Assembly (NCBI RefSeq): GCF_011682235.2 | Contig: NZ_CP076718.1 | Span: 4,247,095 to 4,311,094 of the forward strand | Direction: 5' to 3' | Source: Rhodocaloribacter litoris | Lineage (GTDB): Bacteria > Bacteroidota > Rhodothermia > Rhodothermales > ISCAR-4553 | Length of the DNA: 64,000 nucleotides | Shown: piece by piece, positions 1 through 8,340 of the stretch | Layout: the number at the start of each line of letters is the position of its first letter | Numbering within the stretch: position 1 is the stretch's first letter | Notes under the pieces: model-generated | What the model saw: the letters and a program-made list of their open reading frames with translations, nothing else | Told to the model about the DNA's origin: nothing | Databases searched by the model: none | Position numbers and translations under genes: made by a program

Positions 1-1327
1 GGTCCAGCACCCCGTTGCCGTTGACGTCTTCGCCGGGGTCGAGCGTGCCGTTGAGGTTGTTGTCCTCGCCGGCATAGGTGCGCCGGGCCCAGGCGATGTT
101 GTTGGCCAGCAGCGCCCGGCTCTCGGGGGTGTCGACGGGCTTGCCGGCCTGTCCCTGGAAGGCTTCCGGCTTGAGGGCGGCGACGACGGCGTAGGTCACC
201 GTCAGCGTGTCCCCGGGAGCGACACGGGGGAAGGGGCCGATGGGGGTCAGCCCGATCCAGTTGCCGGCGGCGTTCTGCCCGTCGGTGCGCAGCCGCTCGA
301 ACCAGGCCGCCCGTGCCGCCTCGAAGTCGACCGGATTCGGGAAGGCGTCGGGGTTGGGGAAGGGGGTGGCCATGCGCCGGTAGCGTTCCTCGTCGGAAGC
401 CGGGCGGGCGAGTTCGTCGAGGCCGCCCGAGAAAAGCCACCAGCGGGGGTTTACCTGCGGCCGGGGCAGGCCCTCGGCTGCGTAGGCCTCGGCCAGGGCG
501 GGGTGGAAAAAGCGCTTCCGACCGGCCGTGGGGTCCGGCCATTCGGCCCCCAGGAAGACGATGGCGCCGTAGGTGTTGAGGGTCTCTTCATTGCCGCCGG
601 CGTTGAAGGCGTAGGAGGCGTACAGGCTGTCGATGAACCCGTAGCCGCCCTTGTTGAAGAAAGCACTGCCGCTTTCGGTCGTCGTGTTGACGTTGCGCAC
701 GACCAGGTCGTGGTACATACCCACGTAGACGTTGTCCCAGGCCGCCTCGCTGATGTTGATGATCTTCCAGTTGAGGATGACGAAAAACTCGGTGAAAGGG
801 AAGTTCCATGCGAACGTTTCCATCTCCACCTTCATGCCGAGCCGCCCCCGGGGGTCGGGCATCTGGATGGAGGTGCCCGGCAGCACGGCGGCCGTGTCGA
901 CGAAGGCGGCCAGGTAGTCCTGGTGGCTGACGGCGCTGCGGGTGAAGACCTCGGAGGTGGGCAGGGTGGATCGTTCGAGCAGCGGCGTCAGCTGGGCGAA
1001 CTCGTAGCCGGTGGCGCCGGGCCGGTAACCACCGGCCGCCGTGACGGCTCCCGTGCGCACCGTGATCACCCCGTCGCTGCGGACGGCCCCTACCCAGAGC
1101 CCCGACTCGAACAGGTGCTCGACGCCCGAATCGAGCGGGTATTCCATCGACGGCGGGCCGGTGGGGTTGTTGCGCACGTTGGCCCGCCCGATGAAGCCCG
1201 CATTGGTCACCGTCAGCCCGAGGTTGCCCACATCCACCACTGCCTCCTCGAACGAGGCCGTCTGTGCACGACCGTGGAGCGGCAACAGGAACAGCAGGAG
1301 CAGGACCGGAACGGCAAGGTGCTTCAT
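1..1327 (-). CDS. Secreted protein of unknown function, C-terminus beyond window edge
   Basis: The reading frame is open from the window edge to an ATG at 1327; 442 codons are visible. The N-terminus MKHLAVPVLLLLFLLPLHG is a clear Sec signal peptide ending near Ala-Gln (GRAQ/TASF). The rest is soluble and rich in aromatic and Gly residues, with no transmembrane segment. Near the left edge the protein reads NNLNGTLDPGEDVNGNGVLD, two Asp/Asn-rich calcium-binding repeats of the thrombospondin-type-3/EF-hand-like sort usual in large exported proteins of Bacteroidota and Rhodothermota. The C-terminus, where a T9SS sorting domain might lie, is outside the window. It is divergent from the methyltransferase at 1568, with 240 bp between them. 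I do not recognise a catalytic domain, so no function is assigned beyond being exported. Confidence 0.8.
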   Translation of the reverse strand, partial: MKHLAVPVLLLLFLLPLHGRAQTASFEEAVVDVGNLGLTVTNAGFIGRANVRNNPTGPPSMEYPLDSGVEHLFESGLWVGAVRSDGVITVRTGAVTAAGGYRPGATGYEFAQLTPLLERSTLPTSEVFTRSAVSHQDYLAAFVDTAAVLPGTSIQMPDPRGRLGMKVEMETFAWNFPFTEFFVILNWKIINISEAAWDNVYVGMYHDLVVRNVNTTTESGSAFFNKGGYGFIDSLYASYAFNAGGNEETLNTYGAIVFLGAEWPDPTAGRKRFFHPALAEAYAAEGLPRPQVNPRWWLFSGGLDELARPASDEERYRRMATPFPNPDAFPNPVDFEAARAAWFERLRTDGQNAAGNWIGLTPIGPFPRVAPGDTLTVTYAVVAALKPEAFQGQAGKPVDTPESRALLANNIAWARRTYAGEDNNLNGTLDPGEDVNGNGVLD

Positions 1328-1567
1328 ACGAAGAGGGTGAGGCCGGAAAGCTACGGAGGCAACCGATCCCGAAAGCAGGGATCTTACGGGAAAGCTCATA
1401 ATATGCGGCTCGGGTAAATAAAAAGAAACGCCGGTGTGAAGTCCAGTCGAAAAGCCGGTACCGGCTCTGCCCCCGGGAAAGCAGACGCCCCGGGATCTTT
1501 CTGTGCCGGGCCGGGTCCTTGTAGCCCGATTCGGGTCCTTTTCTGGTGCTCTGGGCCAGGGCCTGCC

Positions 1568-2395
1568 ATGTTCCACGTCTGTTCCTGCAAAGTGCTGCGC
1601 CGTGCCTGCCGGTATCTCGCCGTCGCGGTTCTGTTGCTGGCGGTGGGCCAGGGTGGGTGCGGGCCGGCGGGTGAACGACGCTCCGACGGGCCGCGCTACG
1701 AGGTGCGGCGCGAGGCCGGACCGGACGGCACCGGGCGCTACTACATGGGACGGGAGATCGCCCGGCCCCTCACCGACGCCGACGATGCCGGCTGGCTCGA
1801 ACGTGCCGAGCGCGAATCGGTGGAGTTGCCGGACCGGCTCGTGGAAGCGCTCGGGCTCAAACCCACCGATATCGTGGCCGACGTCGGGGCCGGCACCGGC
1901 TACTTCACGTTTCGACTCGGCAAAAAAGTGCCCTACGGAAAGGTCTATGCCGTCGACATCGACCCGGCCATGCTGGACACCATCCGTACCCGCATGGCAG
2001 CACGCGGGGTACGCAACGTGATTCCCGTCCTCGGCGAACCCGACGACCCGCATCTGCCCGCCGGCACGATCGACATCGCGCTCATCGTGGCCGCCTATCA
2101 CGAGTTTTCCCATCCGTACGAGATGATGCAGGCAATCGTGCGGGCCCTCAAGCCCGGTGGGCGCGTTGTCGTCGTCGAATACCGGGGCGAGGACGCCACG
2201 ATCCCTCTGCCGTCCCTGCATCGCATGACCGAGGCGCAACTGCGCCGGGAGATGACGGCGGCCGGCCTGCGCTGGCGCGAAACCCGGGAGATCCTTCCCT
2301 GGCAACACTTCATGGTGTTCGAGAAGCCGCCGACCCCGGGAGAAACCGGTTCCGGCGGGATCGCACCGGGAAACCTCGAAACGGCACGGCGTTAA
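1568..2395 (+). CDS. SAM-dependent methyltransferase, exported lipoprotein form
   Basis: 275 aa from the ATG at 1568. The open frame extends upstream to 1436, but only the 1568 start places a signal peptide at the N-terminus: a basic MFHVCSCKVLRRACRY is followed by a hydrophobic stretch and a lipobox-like VGQGGC. The Rossmann methyltransferase core follows. Motif I is VADVGAGTGYFTFRLG (about residues 100-115), an acidic residue ends strand 2 (AVDIDPAML), and motif IV-like IALIVAAYHEF is present. The fold resembles class I methyltransferases (Methyltransf_11/25), often annotated as predicted periplasmic or lipoprotein methyltransferases. The substrate is unknown. An exported SAM enzyme is odd because SAM is cytosolic, although lipoproteins of this architecture are common in Bacteroidota and Planctomycetes. 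It stands alone, with no obvious operon partner. Confidence 0.8.
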   Translation: MFHVCSCKVLRRACRYLAVAVLLLAVGQGGCGPAGERRSDGPRYEVRREAGPDGTGRYYMGREIARPLTDADDAGWLERAERESVELPDRLVEALGLKPTDIVADVGAGTGYFTFRLGKKVPYGKVYAVDIDPAMLDTIRTRMAARGVRNVIPVLGEPDDPHLPAGTIDIALIVAAYHEFSHPYEMMQAIVRALKPGGRVVVVEYRGEDATIPLPSLHRMTEAQLRREMTAAGLRWRETREILPWQHFMVFEKPPTPGETGSGGIAPGNLETARR

Positions 2396-2521
2396 CAGGG
2401 AAAGCCATTTTTTGCCCGGAAAAGCAGGAGGGAGAAGGGGCAGAGGACACCGGCATGATGATCATCGTGGTGCGGCCGGAAGCGGCCGCGTTTAGCCTCT
2501 CATTACGTTACAGTTATACTT

Positions 2522-3013
2522 ATGAAAACCGATTCGCCCGGCGTGAAAACCGCGCACGTCTTGCTCGTAGAAGATAATGAAATGGATGTCGAGTTGACGT
2601 TGAATGCCTTCCGGGAGGTCGAACAGCGCAGCGCCGAGGCGCTGGGCGGCCGGCCCATCCGGTGCACCGTCTCCGTGGCGGGCAACGGGCAGGAAGCCCT
2701 CGACTACGTCTTTGGCCGTGGGGTCTACGCCGATCGGACCCGGTACCCCGTACCGGACCTGATCCTGCTGGACCTCAAGATGCCCGGGATCGACGGGTGT
2801 GAGGTGCTCCGGCAGATCAAGGAGGCCCCCGAGGCCCACCGCACCCCGGTCGTGATGTTGACTTCGTCGGAGGAGGAGGAAGACCGGATCCGCAGCTACC
2901 GCTACGGCGCCAACAGCTACCTGGTCAAACCCATGTCGTTCGACGCCTTCTCGCGCATGATCAGCACCGTCGTGACCTACTGGTGCGGCCACAACCTGCG
3001 ACCGCCCGGCTAA
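2522..3013 (+). CDS. Rcp1/CheY-type single-domain response regulator
   Basis: 163 aa, one receiver domain and no output domain. The acidic pocket is in VLLVEDNEMDVEL, the phosphoacceptor Asp in LILLDLKMPGIDG, the Thr/Ser switch in VVMLTSSEEEED, and the Lys in YLVKPMSFDAF. The extended loop between strand 2 and helix 3 (GNGQEALDYVFGRGVYADRTRYPVPD) is typical of the Rcp1 subfamily, which pairs with phytochrome-like or hybrid histidine kinases. No kinase lies within the window, so the partner is unknown. It ends 17 bp before the next response regulator and is probably co-transcribed with it; the insertion in that second gene should therefore not disrupt this one. A -7-like TATACTT abuts the ATG, so either the mRNA is nearly leaderless or the GTG at residue 7 is the real start. 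Confidence 0.9.
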   Translation: MKTDSPGVKTAHVLLVEDNEMDVELTLNAFREVEQRSAEALGGRPIRCTVSVAGNGQEALDYVFGRGVYADRTRYPVPDLILLDLKMPGIDGCEVLRQIKEAPEAHRTPVVMLTSSEEEEDRIRSYRYGANSYLVKPMSFDAFSRMISTVVTYWCGHNLRPPG

Positions 3014-3204
3014 AACCGACACAGACCGCCATGGATGCGGCGAGCATTTTTCTGGTAGACGATCATCCCATCGTGCGAGAAGGACTCTTCCGGCTCATCG
3101 ACCGGGAGCCGGATCTGGGGGTCTGCGGGGAGGCGGAAGACGCGGCCGGCGCCCTCGACGGGCTGGCCCGCACCAGCCCGGACGTGGTGGTGGTCGACCT
3201 CTCC

Positions 3205-3214
3205 CTCAAAGGAT
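3205..3214 (+). repeat. Left copy of 10 bp target-site duplication
   Basis: CTCAAAGGAT directly before the left inverted repeat of the insertion sequence. It is identical to 4733-4742 and falls within the receiver domain coding sequence. Confidence 0.95.
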
Positions 3215-4732
3215 CTTACCTTTACCCACAAATCAGGAGGGGTGAAAGACGAGCCAGGCGGAGGCGATATCGGTGAGACGTTGCCAGCCGCGCCAGAGCA
3301 CAGTGACACCCGGAGGCCCATCGCTTTTGCGAGCCAGAAAGCCGCCCAGCCGGGCGATCCACAGGACCACCTGGCCCACCGTGGGCGGCCGGGCAGGCAC
3401 CTGCTGCGTCTTGTGGTGGAAGGCATACAGAGCCCGCCACTCATGCTCGGCCAGCACCAGCGTGCAGGGCACATCAGGCGCATGACGGGCCACCAGGGTC
3501 ATCCAGAAAAGACGCCAGGCTATGATGCTGAACAGGGCCAGATAGGGCATCAGACGCTCCACGCTGGCCAACTGGGCTTTTTCCACACGGCATCCCGATT
3601 TGAGCACCTTGTGATAGACCTCAATCTGCCAGCGCAGGCCGTACCACCGGATCCGCTCCACGGCGTCGGCAAAACGATGCACCGGCACCGTGCTCAAAAG
3701 AAGCCAGCACAAAGGCGGGTCCTCCGCGGGCGGGGCCTCCTCTTGCACCAGCACCGCATAGAGCGGCATATCGCCCATCTTTTTGCGCAGGTGCCGAGGG
3801 GCTTTCAAGCTCACAGGCGCAAAGCGCACCGTGACCGAGGCCTGGCGTTTCGGCTTCCCTTTGCGGGCGGGGACGAGCACCTGCAACTGCCCGCACGCCG
3901 CTTGCCGGCCCATCACCTCCCAGAGCCGCCCCACTTCGGGTGCACAGACGGAGCGGTTCTGGGCGGCTCGCACCAGCAGGTCGGTCTCCAGGGTGCGGGC
4001 CTGGTGAAAAAGCTCAAAAAGGTCGGACTCGCTGTCGCCGATGGTGATGAGCTGGGCCTCGGGGGGAACGACGGCCTGGGTCTGTTGCAGGGCCTGGAGC
4101 CACTTGGAACTTTCCTTCTCTTCGATGGGCAGCTTGCGTCGTTCGTCTGCGGTGCGCTGGTGCATCGTGGGGGGGCGCACCCAGATGGCCTGACCGGCCA
4201 ATCCGAGCGGAAGGCCCTGCTCGGTCATGAGCAGGCTGGTGTGCATGACTATGCCGGACAGGTTCTGCTGCGCGGTGCCGATGGGTCCGAGCCCCTTTGT
4301 ACTGGGATGATGGGTATAGTTCAGGTAGGTCGTATCCTGAATGGCAAAGAGCCGTTTGTGCCCCTGGGCCCGCTCCCGCGTACGGCGATAATGGGGCGCC
4401 CGGATCTTCTCGGCGGTCGTTTTGGCATTGTCGAAGAGCCGGTAGGCGGCCTTGGTGTCGGCCCAATCCGCACAGGCCTGATTGATCGACACCGAAGGCC
4501 TGGCCGCCAGTTTGGCGCCGGTGTCGAGCAGTCGCCGGTCCAGGCGCTTGTCGCCCAGCGCCATGTCGTGCAATTCATGCACAAGCCAGGTGGAGAGTTC
4601 ATCGACCTCAGGGAGGTCTGGGATTGCTTCCGTATCCATCGGGGGGCTCCTCTTCAATGGCTTCGATGGGGTAAAAGGTTATTTGATCAGCATCCTTCTG
4701 CTAATCTCACGGCACTTGTGGGTAAAGGTAAG
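3215..4732. mobile_element. Complete IS4-family (Tn5/IS50-like) insertion sequence, 1518 bp
   Basis: The element is bounded by perfect 17 bp terminal inverted repeats, CTTACCTTTACCCACAA, at 3215-3231 and (inverted) 4716-4732. It is flanked by a 10 bp direct repeat CTCAAAGGAT at 3205-3214 and 4733-4742. It carries one transposase gene on the minus strand that fills nearly all of it. Intact frame, perfect ends and an undecayed target duplication indicate recent transposition. The 10 bp duplication agrees with the 9-12 bp usual for IS4-family elements. No passenger gene is present. Confidence 0.95.
3233..4639 (-). CDS. IS4-family DDE transposase (Tn5-like)
   Basis: 468 aa from the ATG at 4639, which has a strong GAAGAGGAG ribosome site just upstream; a TTG six codons earlier is also open. 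The RNase H-like catalytic core has its first Asp in FAIQDTTYLNY, the second in LITIGDSESDLFEL, and the Glu in the YREK-type motif WQIEVYHKVLKSGCRVEKAQ. The N-terminal region ELHDMALGDKRLDRRLL with NQACADWADTKAAYRLF is the DNA-binding domain typical of Tn5-type transposases. The stop codon lies one base inside the left inverted repeat (3215-3231). Length and motifs match a complete, probably active enzyme that cuts the 17 bp ends and inserts with a 10 bp stagger. Confidence 0.95.
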   Translation of the reverse strand: MDTEAIPDLPEVDELSTWLVHELHDMALGDKRLDRRLLDTGAKLAARPSVSINQACADWADTKAAYRLFDNAKTTAEKIRAPHYRRTRERAQGHKRLFAIQDTTYLNYTHHPSTKGLGPIGTAQQNLSGIVMHTSLLMTEQGLPLGLAGQAIWVRPPTMHQRTADERRKLPIEEKESSKWLQALQQTQAVVPPEAQLITIGDSESDLFELFHQARTLETDLLVRAAQNRSVCAPEVGRLWEVMGRQAACGQLQVLVPARKGKPKRQASVTVRFAPVSLKAPRHLRKKMGDMPLYAVLVQEEAPPAEDPPLCWLLLSTVPVHRFADAVERIRWYGLRWQIEVYHKVLKSGCRVEKAQLASVERLMPYLALFSIIAWRLFWMTLVARHAPDVPCTLVLAEHEWRALYAFHHKTQQVPARPPTVGQVVLWIARLGGFLARKSDGPPGVTVLWRGWQRLTDIASAWLVFHPS

Positions 4733-4742
4733 CTCAAAGGAT
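4733..4742 (+). repeat. Right copy of 10 bp target-site duplication
   Basis: CTCAAAGGAT directly after the right inverted repeat of the insertion sequence. It is the second copy of 3205-3214. Confidence 0.95.
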
Positions 4743-5315
4743 CGAGCGGGCTCGATCTGATCCGGGACATCAAGGCCCGCTGGCCCGGGATGAAGGTGCT
4801 CGTGCTCTCGATGTACGACGAGGCCTATTACGCCGAACGAGCCCTCCGCGCCGGTGCGATGGGATACGTCATGAAACAGGAACCCCCGCGTACCGTCCTC
4901 GATGCGATTCGGCAGGTACGAGCCGGCGAAGTATATGTGAGCCGCTCCGTCGCCAGCCGGGTGTTGCAGGGTATGGCCGGGGCTGCCCGTCCGGCCCCGG
5001 ATGCACTGCTGGAGCGCCTGAGCGACCGGGAATTGCAGGTGTTCCACATGATCGGCGAGGGCCTCAGCTATCCGGAGGTTGCCGCCCGGCTCTCTCTGAG
5101 CGTGAAGACCGTGGAGTCGCACGTCGAACGCATCAAGGAGAAACTGGCCATGAACAGCGGGCGCGAGCTGTTGCTCCGGGCCGTCGAATGGGTACTCCGA
5201 ACCCAGCGGTGAGGGCTCGTTCGACCGGCGTCATCGTGCGCGTTTCACATGGCCCAATATGGTTGCTTTCCCGGGGGGCGCTTTCGCGGGCCCCCATCTC
5301 GGCGACCGCCACGGT

Positions 5316-5347
5316 AAAAGGGCCCCGCGGCTTTGGCTACGGGGCCC
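5316..5347 (-). terminator. Rho-independent terminator for the haem/chelatase operon
   Basis: On the minus strand GGGCCCCG (5347-5340) pairs with CGGGGCCC (5327-5320) around a 12 nt loop and is followed by TTTT. It lies 50 bp past the stop of the CbiX-type gene and between two convergent transcripts. Confidence 0.7.
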
Positions 5348-5396
5348 CGGCGATGTCGGATTGGCGGCTGGAGGCAGGGGCTGACCGCGCGGGGGT

Positions 5397-7115
5397 TCAA
5401 TGCCGGGCGCTGGTGACGGTGTCCCTACCGTCCATCAGGCGGGCGATGCCGTCTTCGATCATGGCTTCGAGCCACCGGGTGAAGGCCGGGTGGGGGGCGA
5501 AGCCCTCGCCGTAGCGGTACGTCAGGCCGTCCAGATACTGCGCCGCGGGGCCGGTGGCGGCCGTGCGGGCGGGCAGGACGATGGCCGTGCCGCCGTCTCG
5601 GGACGCCTCCTCCACCATGGCGCGGATCGTGCGGACGGCCGCCTCGCGCTTGTCGGGCCAGTCTTCCCGCCAGGTGTGGGCCTTCACAGCCCGGAAGTGT
5701 GTGCCCGTCTCGCTCGCCACGAGGGCGTCGATGGTGGCGGCCAGGGTCTCCAGGTCACGGATCCAGGCGGCGTTCGCCGCATCGTCGAAGGTGCCGTGGG
5801 CGAGCAGGATGAGGGTCTCGCGGGCGGGGTCGGTGCTGAGTGCGCGGGCCCGGTCGGCCAGGGCCCGGGCAAAGAGCGGGTGCGTACCCACCCCGCCCAG
5901 CGTGACGAAGCGCAGGTGGCTGGCGATGCGGTCCGGGAAGCCGCGGCCGAACTCGGGGCGCAGCCCCAGAATGTATTCGCCCTGCTCACGGAAGCTCTCC
6001 TCCCGCCCGAAGATGCGGACGACGACGGCCGCCCGCATTCCGGCCGCCTCCAGGCGACGCACGGCCCGCTCGACGACGGCCGGGTCCATCATGGAGAACG
6101 CCTCCTCGATCCGGTACCGGTCGCGCAGCGGAGCGATCCCCGCACGCATCGTCTCGTTCCAGTCGTAGTCGGAGCCGTGCGGCACCACGATGACGCCGAT
6201 CTGATTCCTCGCCAGCGGGCGGTAGGTGTTGGCGGTGCGGACGAGCCAGCGGCGGATGTTCGGGTGGGGCAGCAGGTCCTTTCCGTCAAAGCGGAGGCGG
6301 TCGGTGGCCGGGCCATGTGCGCCGTGCCCGCCGTGGTGTCCGTGGCCGCCCCCGGCCCCCAGCGCTCGGAGCAGGCGGTTCCAGTCGGACATCATCGTCG
6401 TCAGCCGGGGTGCCAGGTTGAAGGGCACGAGGAGGACCGTCCGGTCGGCCGGCACCGTCTCCACGGCGGCGCGGGCCGTCTCCGGGCCGGTGCCGGCTCC
6501 TTCGGCCGCCAGGGCGCCGTCGTACGTCACCACCACGTCGCCGCCGGCCAGCCCGTGACGGGCCACGGCACGCTGCACCATCGTCTGGAGGGCCGTCCGG
6601 ATGGCTCCGGCTCCGGCCGGATCGGCGGCGCCGCCGGCCACGAGCACCAGATGCTCGGCGCCGGGATGCCGGACGAGCGCCGCGACCCGGTCGAACAGGA
6701 TCTCCTCGGCCAGGTAGCTCGCGCCCAGCGGTTCGGCATGGCGCAACGCAACCGCCCTGCCCGGACGTGCGGCCAGGCTGTCGAGCAGGCGCCGGGCCAG
6801 GGCGTAGCGCGCCTCATGCGCCGTCACGAACAGCGGGAGGACGACCACCTCCGCCGGCGCGTGCGCCGCTATCAGGGTGTCCAGCGCCCTTTCCAGGTGG
6901 TACGCCGTGCGACCGGACGTCACGAAGGCCAGGGCCGAGGCCGGCACGTCTTCCCGAAACTCGGCAAACACCTCGCGGATCTCCTCGTTGCCGAGAAAGC
7001 CCCGGTCCGGCGCCAGCACGAGGAACGCCGGCTCGGACTGGCCCAGGGCAGGACCGGCCAGTAGCAAGAGCAGAGTGAACAAGACACCCGGACGGTGGAT
7101 GCGATGGTGCAGCAT
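5397..7115 (-). CDS. Exported multi-lobe CbiX/CbiK-type chelatase
   Basis: 572 aa with a Sec signal peptide (VLFTLLLLLAGPALG, residues 11-25). The mature part seems to hold four class-II chelatase half-domains. Lobe 1 (30-145) has FLVLAPDRGF and VVVLPLFVTAHEAR; lobe 2 (150-250) has LVLVAGGAADP and VLLVPFNLAPRL. Lobe 3 (305-425) has IVVPHGSDYDWNE and lobe 4 (430-560) has LILLAHGTFDDAAN. The catalytic-type His is kept in lobes 3 (H313) and 4 (H440) but not in lobes 1 and 2. A His/Gly-rich linker (256-268) could bind metal. Known CbiX/SirB enzymes insert Co or Fe into sirohydrochlorin in the cytosol, so an exported version is unusual. It is last in the TonB receptor-HmuY operon, suggesting metal or haem handling outside the inner membrane, possibly iron removal from haem. 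That role is inference. Confidence 0.8.
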   Translation of the reverse strand: MLHHRIHRPGVLFTLLLLLAGPALGQSEPAFLVLAPDRGFLGNEEIREVFAEFREDVPASALAFVTSGRTAYHLERALDTLIAAHAPAEVVVLPLFVTAHEARYALARRLLDSLAARPGRAVALRHAEPLGASYLAEEILFDRVAALVRHPGAEHLVLVAGGAADPAGAGAIRTALQTMVQRAVARHGLAGGDVVVTYDGALAAEGAGTGPETARAAVETVPADRTVLLVPFNLAPRLTTMMSDWNRLLRALGAGGGHGHHGGHGAHGPATDRLRFDGKDLLPHPNIRRWLVRTANTYRPLARNQIGVIVVPHGSDYDWNETMRAGIAPLRDRYRIEEAFSMMDPAVVERAVRRLEAAGMRAAVVVRIFGREESFREQGEYILGLRPEFGRGFPDRIASHLRFVTLGGVGTHPLFARALADRARALSTDPARETLILLAHGTFDDAANAAWIRDLETLAATIDALVASETGTHFRAVKAHTWREDWPDKREAAVRTIRAMVEEASRDGGTAIVLPARTAATGPAAQYLDGLTYRYGEGFAPHPAFTRWLEAMIEDGIARLMDGRDTVTSARH

Positions 7116-7208
7116 GGCGGTGGATGCGAAAAGAAGGTTGCAGGGGCAGAGGAAAGGTGGAGGGGCGGGGAGCCTGAGGCGATCGCAGGCTTCGGCCGTG
7201 GGGCGTGG

Positions 7209-7571
7209 TCACGATGGACCGGGCCGGCGGGCCGGTGGGCCGAGCGTCTCCTCGAGCATCTTTTCCAGATCGAGCATGGCGGCGGCGCCGTCGAGCAGGG
7301 CATCGAGTTCCCGCACCTCTTCGGCCGTGAAGGCAAACCCGATCTGCCGGTCCGGCGTGCGCAGGTAGTGACACCGTTCCGCACAGGCAGGGCCGTTCCC
7401 ACTTGCGGAAGCCATCTCCCGGATCAGCCGTGCAAACCGGAACAGGCCCGCGGTATCGTAGGCCAGGATGATCGGCCCGAAGCAGATGTTGACCCACCGG
7501 CACCCACGGCACCGGTAGACGGCGCCGTGGGTAGTCCGGTAGATCGGTTCGAGTGGGTGCGGGCAGGGCAT
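7209..7571 (-). CDS. Small CxxC protein, DUF6686-like
   Basis: 120 aa, soluble, without signal peptide. The N-terminal third has Cys3, a CRGC pair (residues 21-24) and Cys30; the middle has CAERC (62-66). These Cys residues suggest metal binding. GAVYRCRGCRWVNICFGPI followed by a Phe-rich helix and a C-terminal leucine-rich helix (LDALLDGAAAMLDLEKML) resembles the DUF6686 family of Bacteroidota as I remember it, but I could not verify this. It lies between hmuY (28 bp upstream) and the chelatase gene (93 bp downstream) on the same strand, so it is probably part of the haem/iron operon. A cytosolic metal-binding accessory role is a guess from context. Confidence 0.7.
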   Translation of the reverse strand: MPCPHPLEPIYRTTHGAVYRCRGCRWVNICFGPIILAYDTAGLFRFARLIREMASASGNGPACAERCHYLRTPDRQIGFAFTAEEVRELDALLDGAAAMLDLEKMLEETLGPPARRPGPS

Positions 7572-7599
7572 GGGCTCGTCTCGTCAGGGGCGTGGCGGC

Positions 7600-8298
7600 C
7601 TAGTTGGTGCTCAGGTCCCGGGAGCCGTCCGGCTGGAAGACGTACTCGAAGGTGTAGTAGCGGGAGGGGTTGGCTGCCGGGTCGATCGCTCCGGGGTCCG
7701 GGTTGCCTTTGTAGTAGCTCAGGATACGCAGCTTCGCATAGCGCCCGTCGGCCGTGCGGACGACGATCGTGCGTCCGGGGATGGGCGTGACCACGTTGGT
7801 CTGGCTGTCGTAGTTGTACCAGCCGTTGCCCGAGCCGGGGCACACGGCCATCTTCGGCCCGGGCTGCCCGAAGACGGACGGGCACTCGGCCGATCCGTCT
7901 ACGCGGAAGGCGGCGTCTTCGGGGGCGGTGAGCACGTTTTCGAAGACGTCCTCGATGAGGACGGCGGCGCCTTCGCCGGGGCCGCTCGTGCCGCCGTTGA
8001 AGATCAGGTTGGTGCTCTGGAAGCCGATGTCCCAGGCGGTCGAGGCCGAGTCGGCGCGGTTTTCCTCGTCGGAGCCGAGGACGATCCGGTTTTCCCGGAG
8101 GCTGAACAGCGTGTAGCGCCCGGTGCCGGTGGGCCGTCCCGTCTGCGGGTCGATGCGGGTGGCCGGGTCGGCGGGCAGGTCGGCCACGACGGTGGCTTCG
8201 AGCGGCGGCGTTTCCTCGACGTTCGAGGTGCCGTCGCAGCCGGTGAACAGGAGCAGGGCCAGGGGCAGGAGGGCGAAAAGAAGGCGGTTCGTGTTCAT
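7600..8298 (-). CDS. hmuY: HmuY-family haem-binding lipoprotein
   Basis: 232 aa. The N-terminus MNTNRLLFALLPLALLLFTGC is a lipoprotein signal with Cys at 21. The HmuY fold is recognisable: YTLFSLRENRIVLGSDEE and STAWDIGFQSTNLIFNGGTSG in the first half, then a central NGWYNYDSQTNVVTPIPGRTIVVRTADG and AKLRILSYYKGNP, ending in YYTFEYVFQPDG. Porphyromonas HmuY is an outer-membrane lipoprotein that strips haem from host proteins and passes it to the TonB receptor HmuR. This protein is directly downstream of a TonB receptor (42 bp apart), the classical arrangement. Haem ligands vary among family members and cannot be assigned by reading; some homologues bind other tetrapyrroles. Confidence 0.88.
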   Translation of the reverse strand: MNTNRLLFALLPLALLLFTGCDGTSNVEETPPLEATVVADLPADPATRIDPQTGRPTGTGRYTLFSLRENRIVLGSDEENRADSASTAWDIGFQSTNLIFNGGTSGPGEGAAVLIEDVFENVLTAPEDAAFRVDGSAECPSVFGQPGPKMAVCPGSGNGWYNYDSQTNVVTPIPGRTIVVRTADGRYAKLRILSYYKGNPDPGAIDPAANPSRYYTFEYVFQPDGSRDLSTN

Positions 8299-8340
8299 GG
8301 ATCTATGGAAGGTTATAAGGTTATCGGGTCATGGGTGTTG

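Larger units (their letters stand above)
3031..5212 (+). pseudogene. NarL/LuxR-family response regulator split by an insertion sequence
   Basis: The N-terminal part (3031-3214) encodes a receiver start, IFLVDDHPIVREGL through VVVVDLSLKG, including the phosphoacceptor Asp. The remainder (4743-5212) encodes the rest of the receiver (MKVLVLSMYDEAYYAERAL, GYVMKQEPP) and a LuxR-type helix-turn-helix (LSDRELQVFHMIGEGLSYPEVAARLSLSVKTVESHVERIKEKL). Between them sits the insertion sequence at 3215-4732. Removing it with one copy of the 10 bp duplication restores a continuous 217-aa frame reading DLSLKGSSGLDLIRDI, which is the family consensus. The gene was therefore intact until a recent insertion and nothing else in it has decayed. 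It follows the Rcp1-type regulator by 17 bp. As found, only a truncated receiver could be made from the first part. Confidence 0.93.

Noticed and set aside
2515-2521. -7 box TATACTT for the Rcp1-type regulator
   Set aside because: It lies right at the ATG with only a weak TTTA at -33, so a start inside the coding sequence would result; kept only as a comment.
3242-5212. 656-codon plus-strand frame running through the IS into the regulator
   Set aside because: It is the antisense of the transposase joined to the real C-terminal regulator part. Only the latter resembles a protein family.
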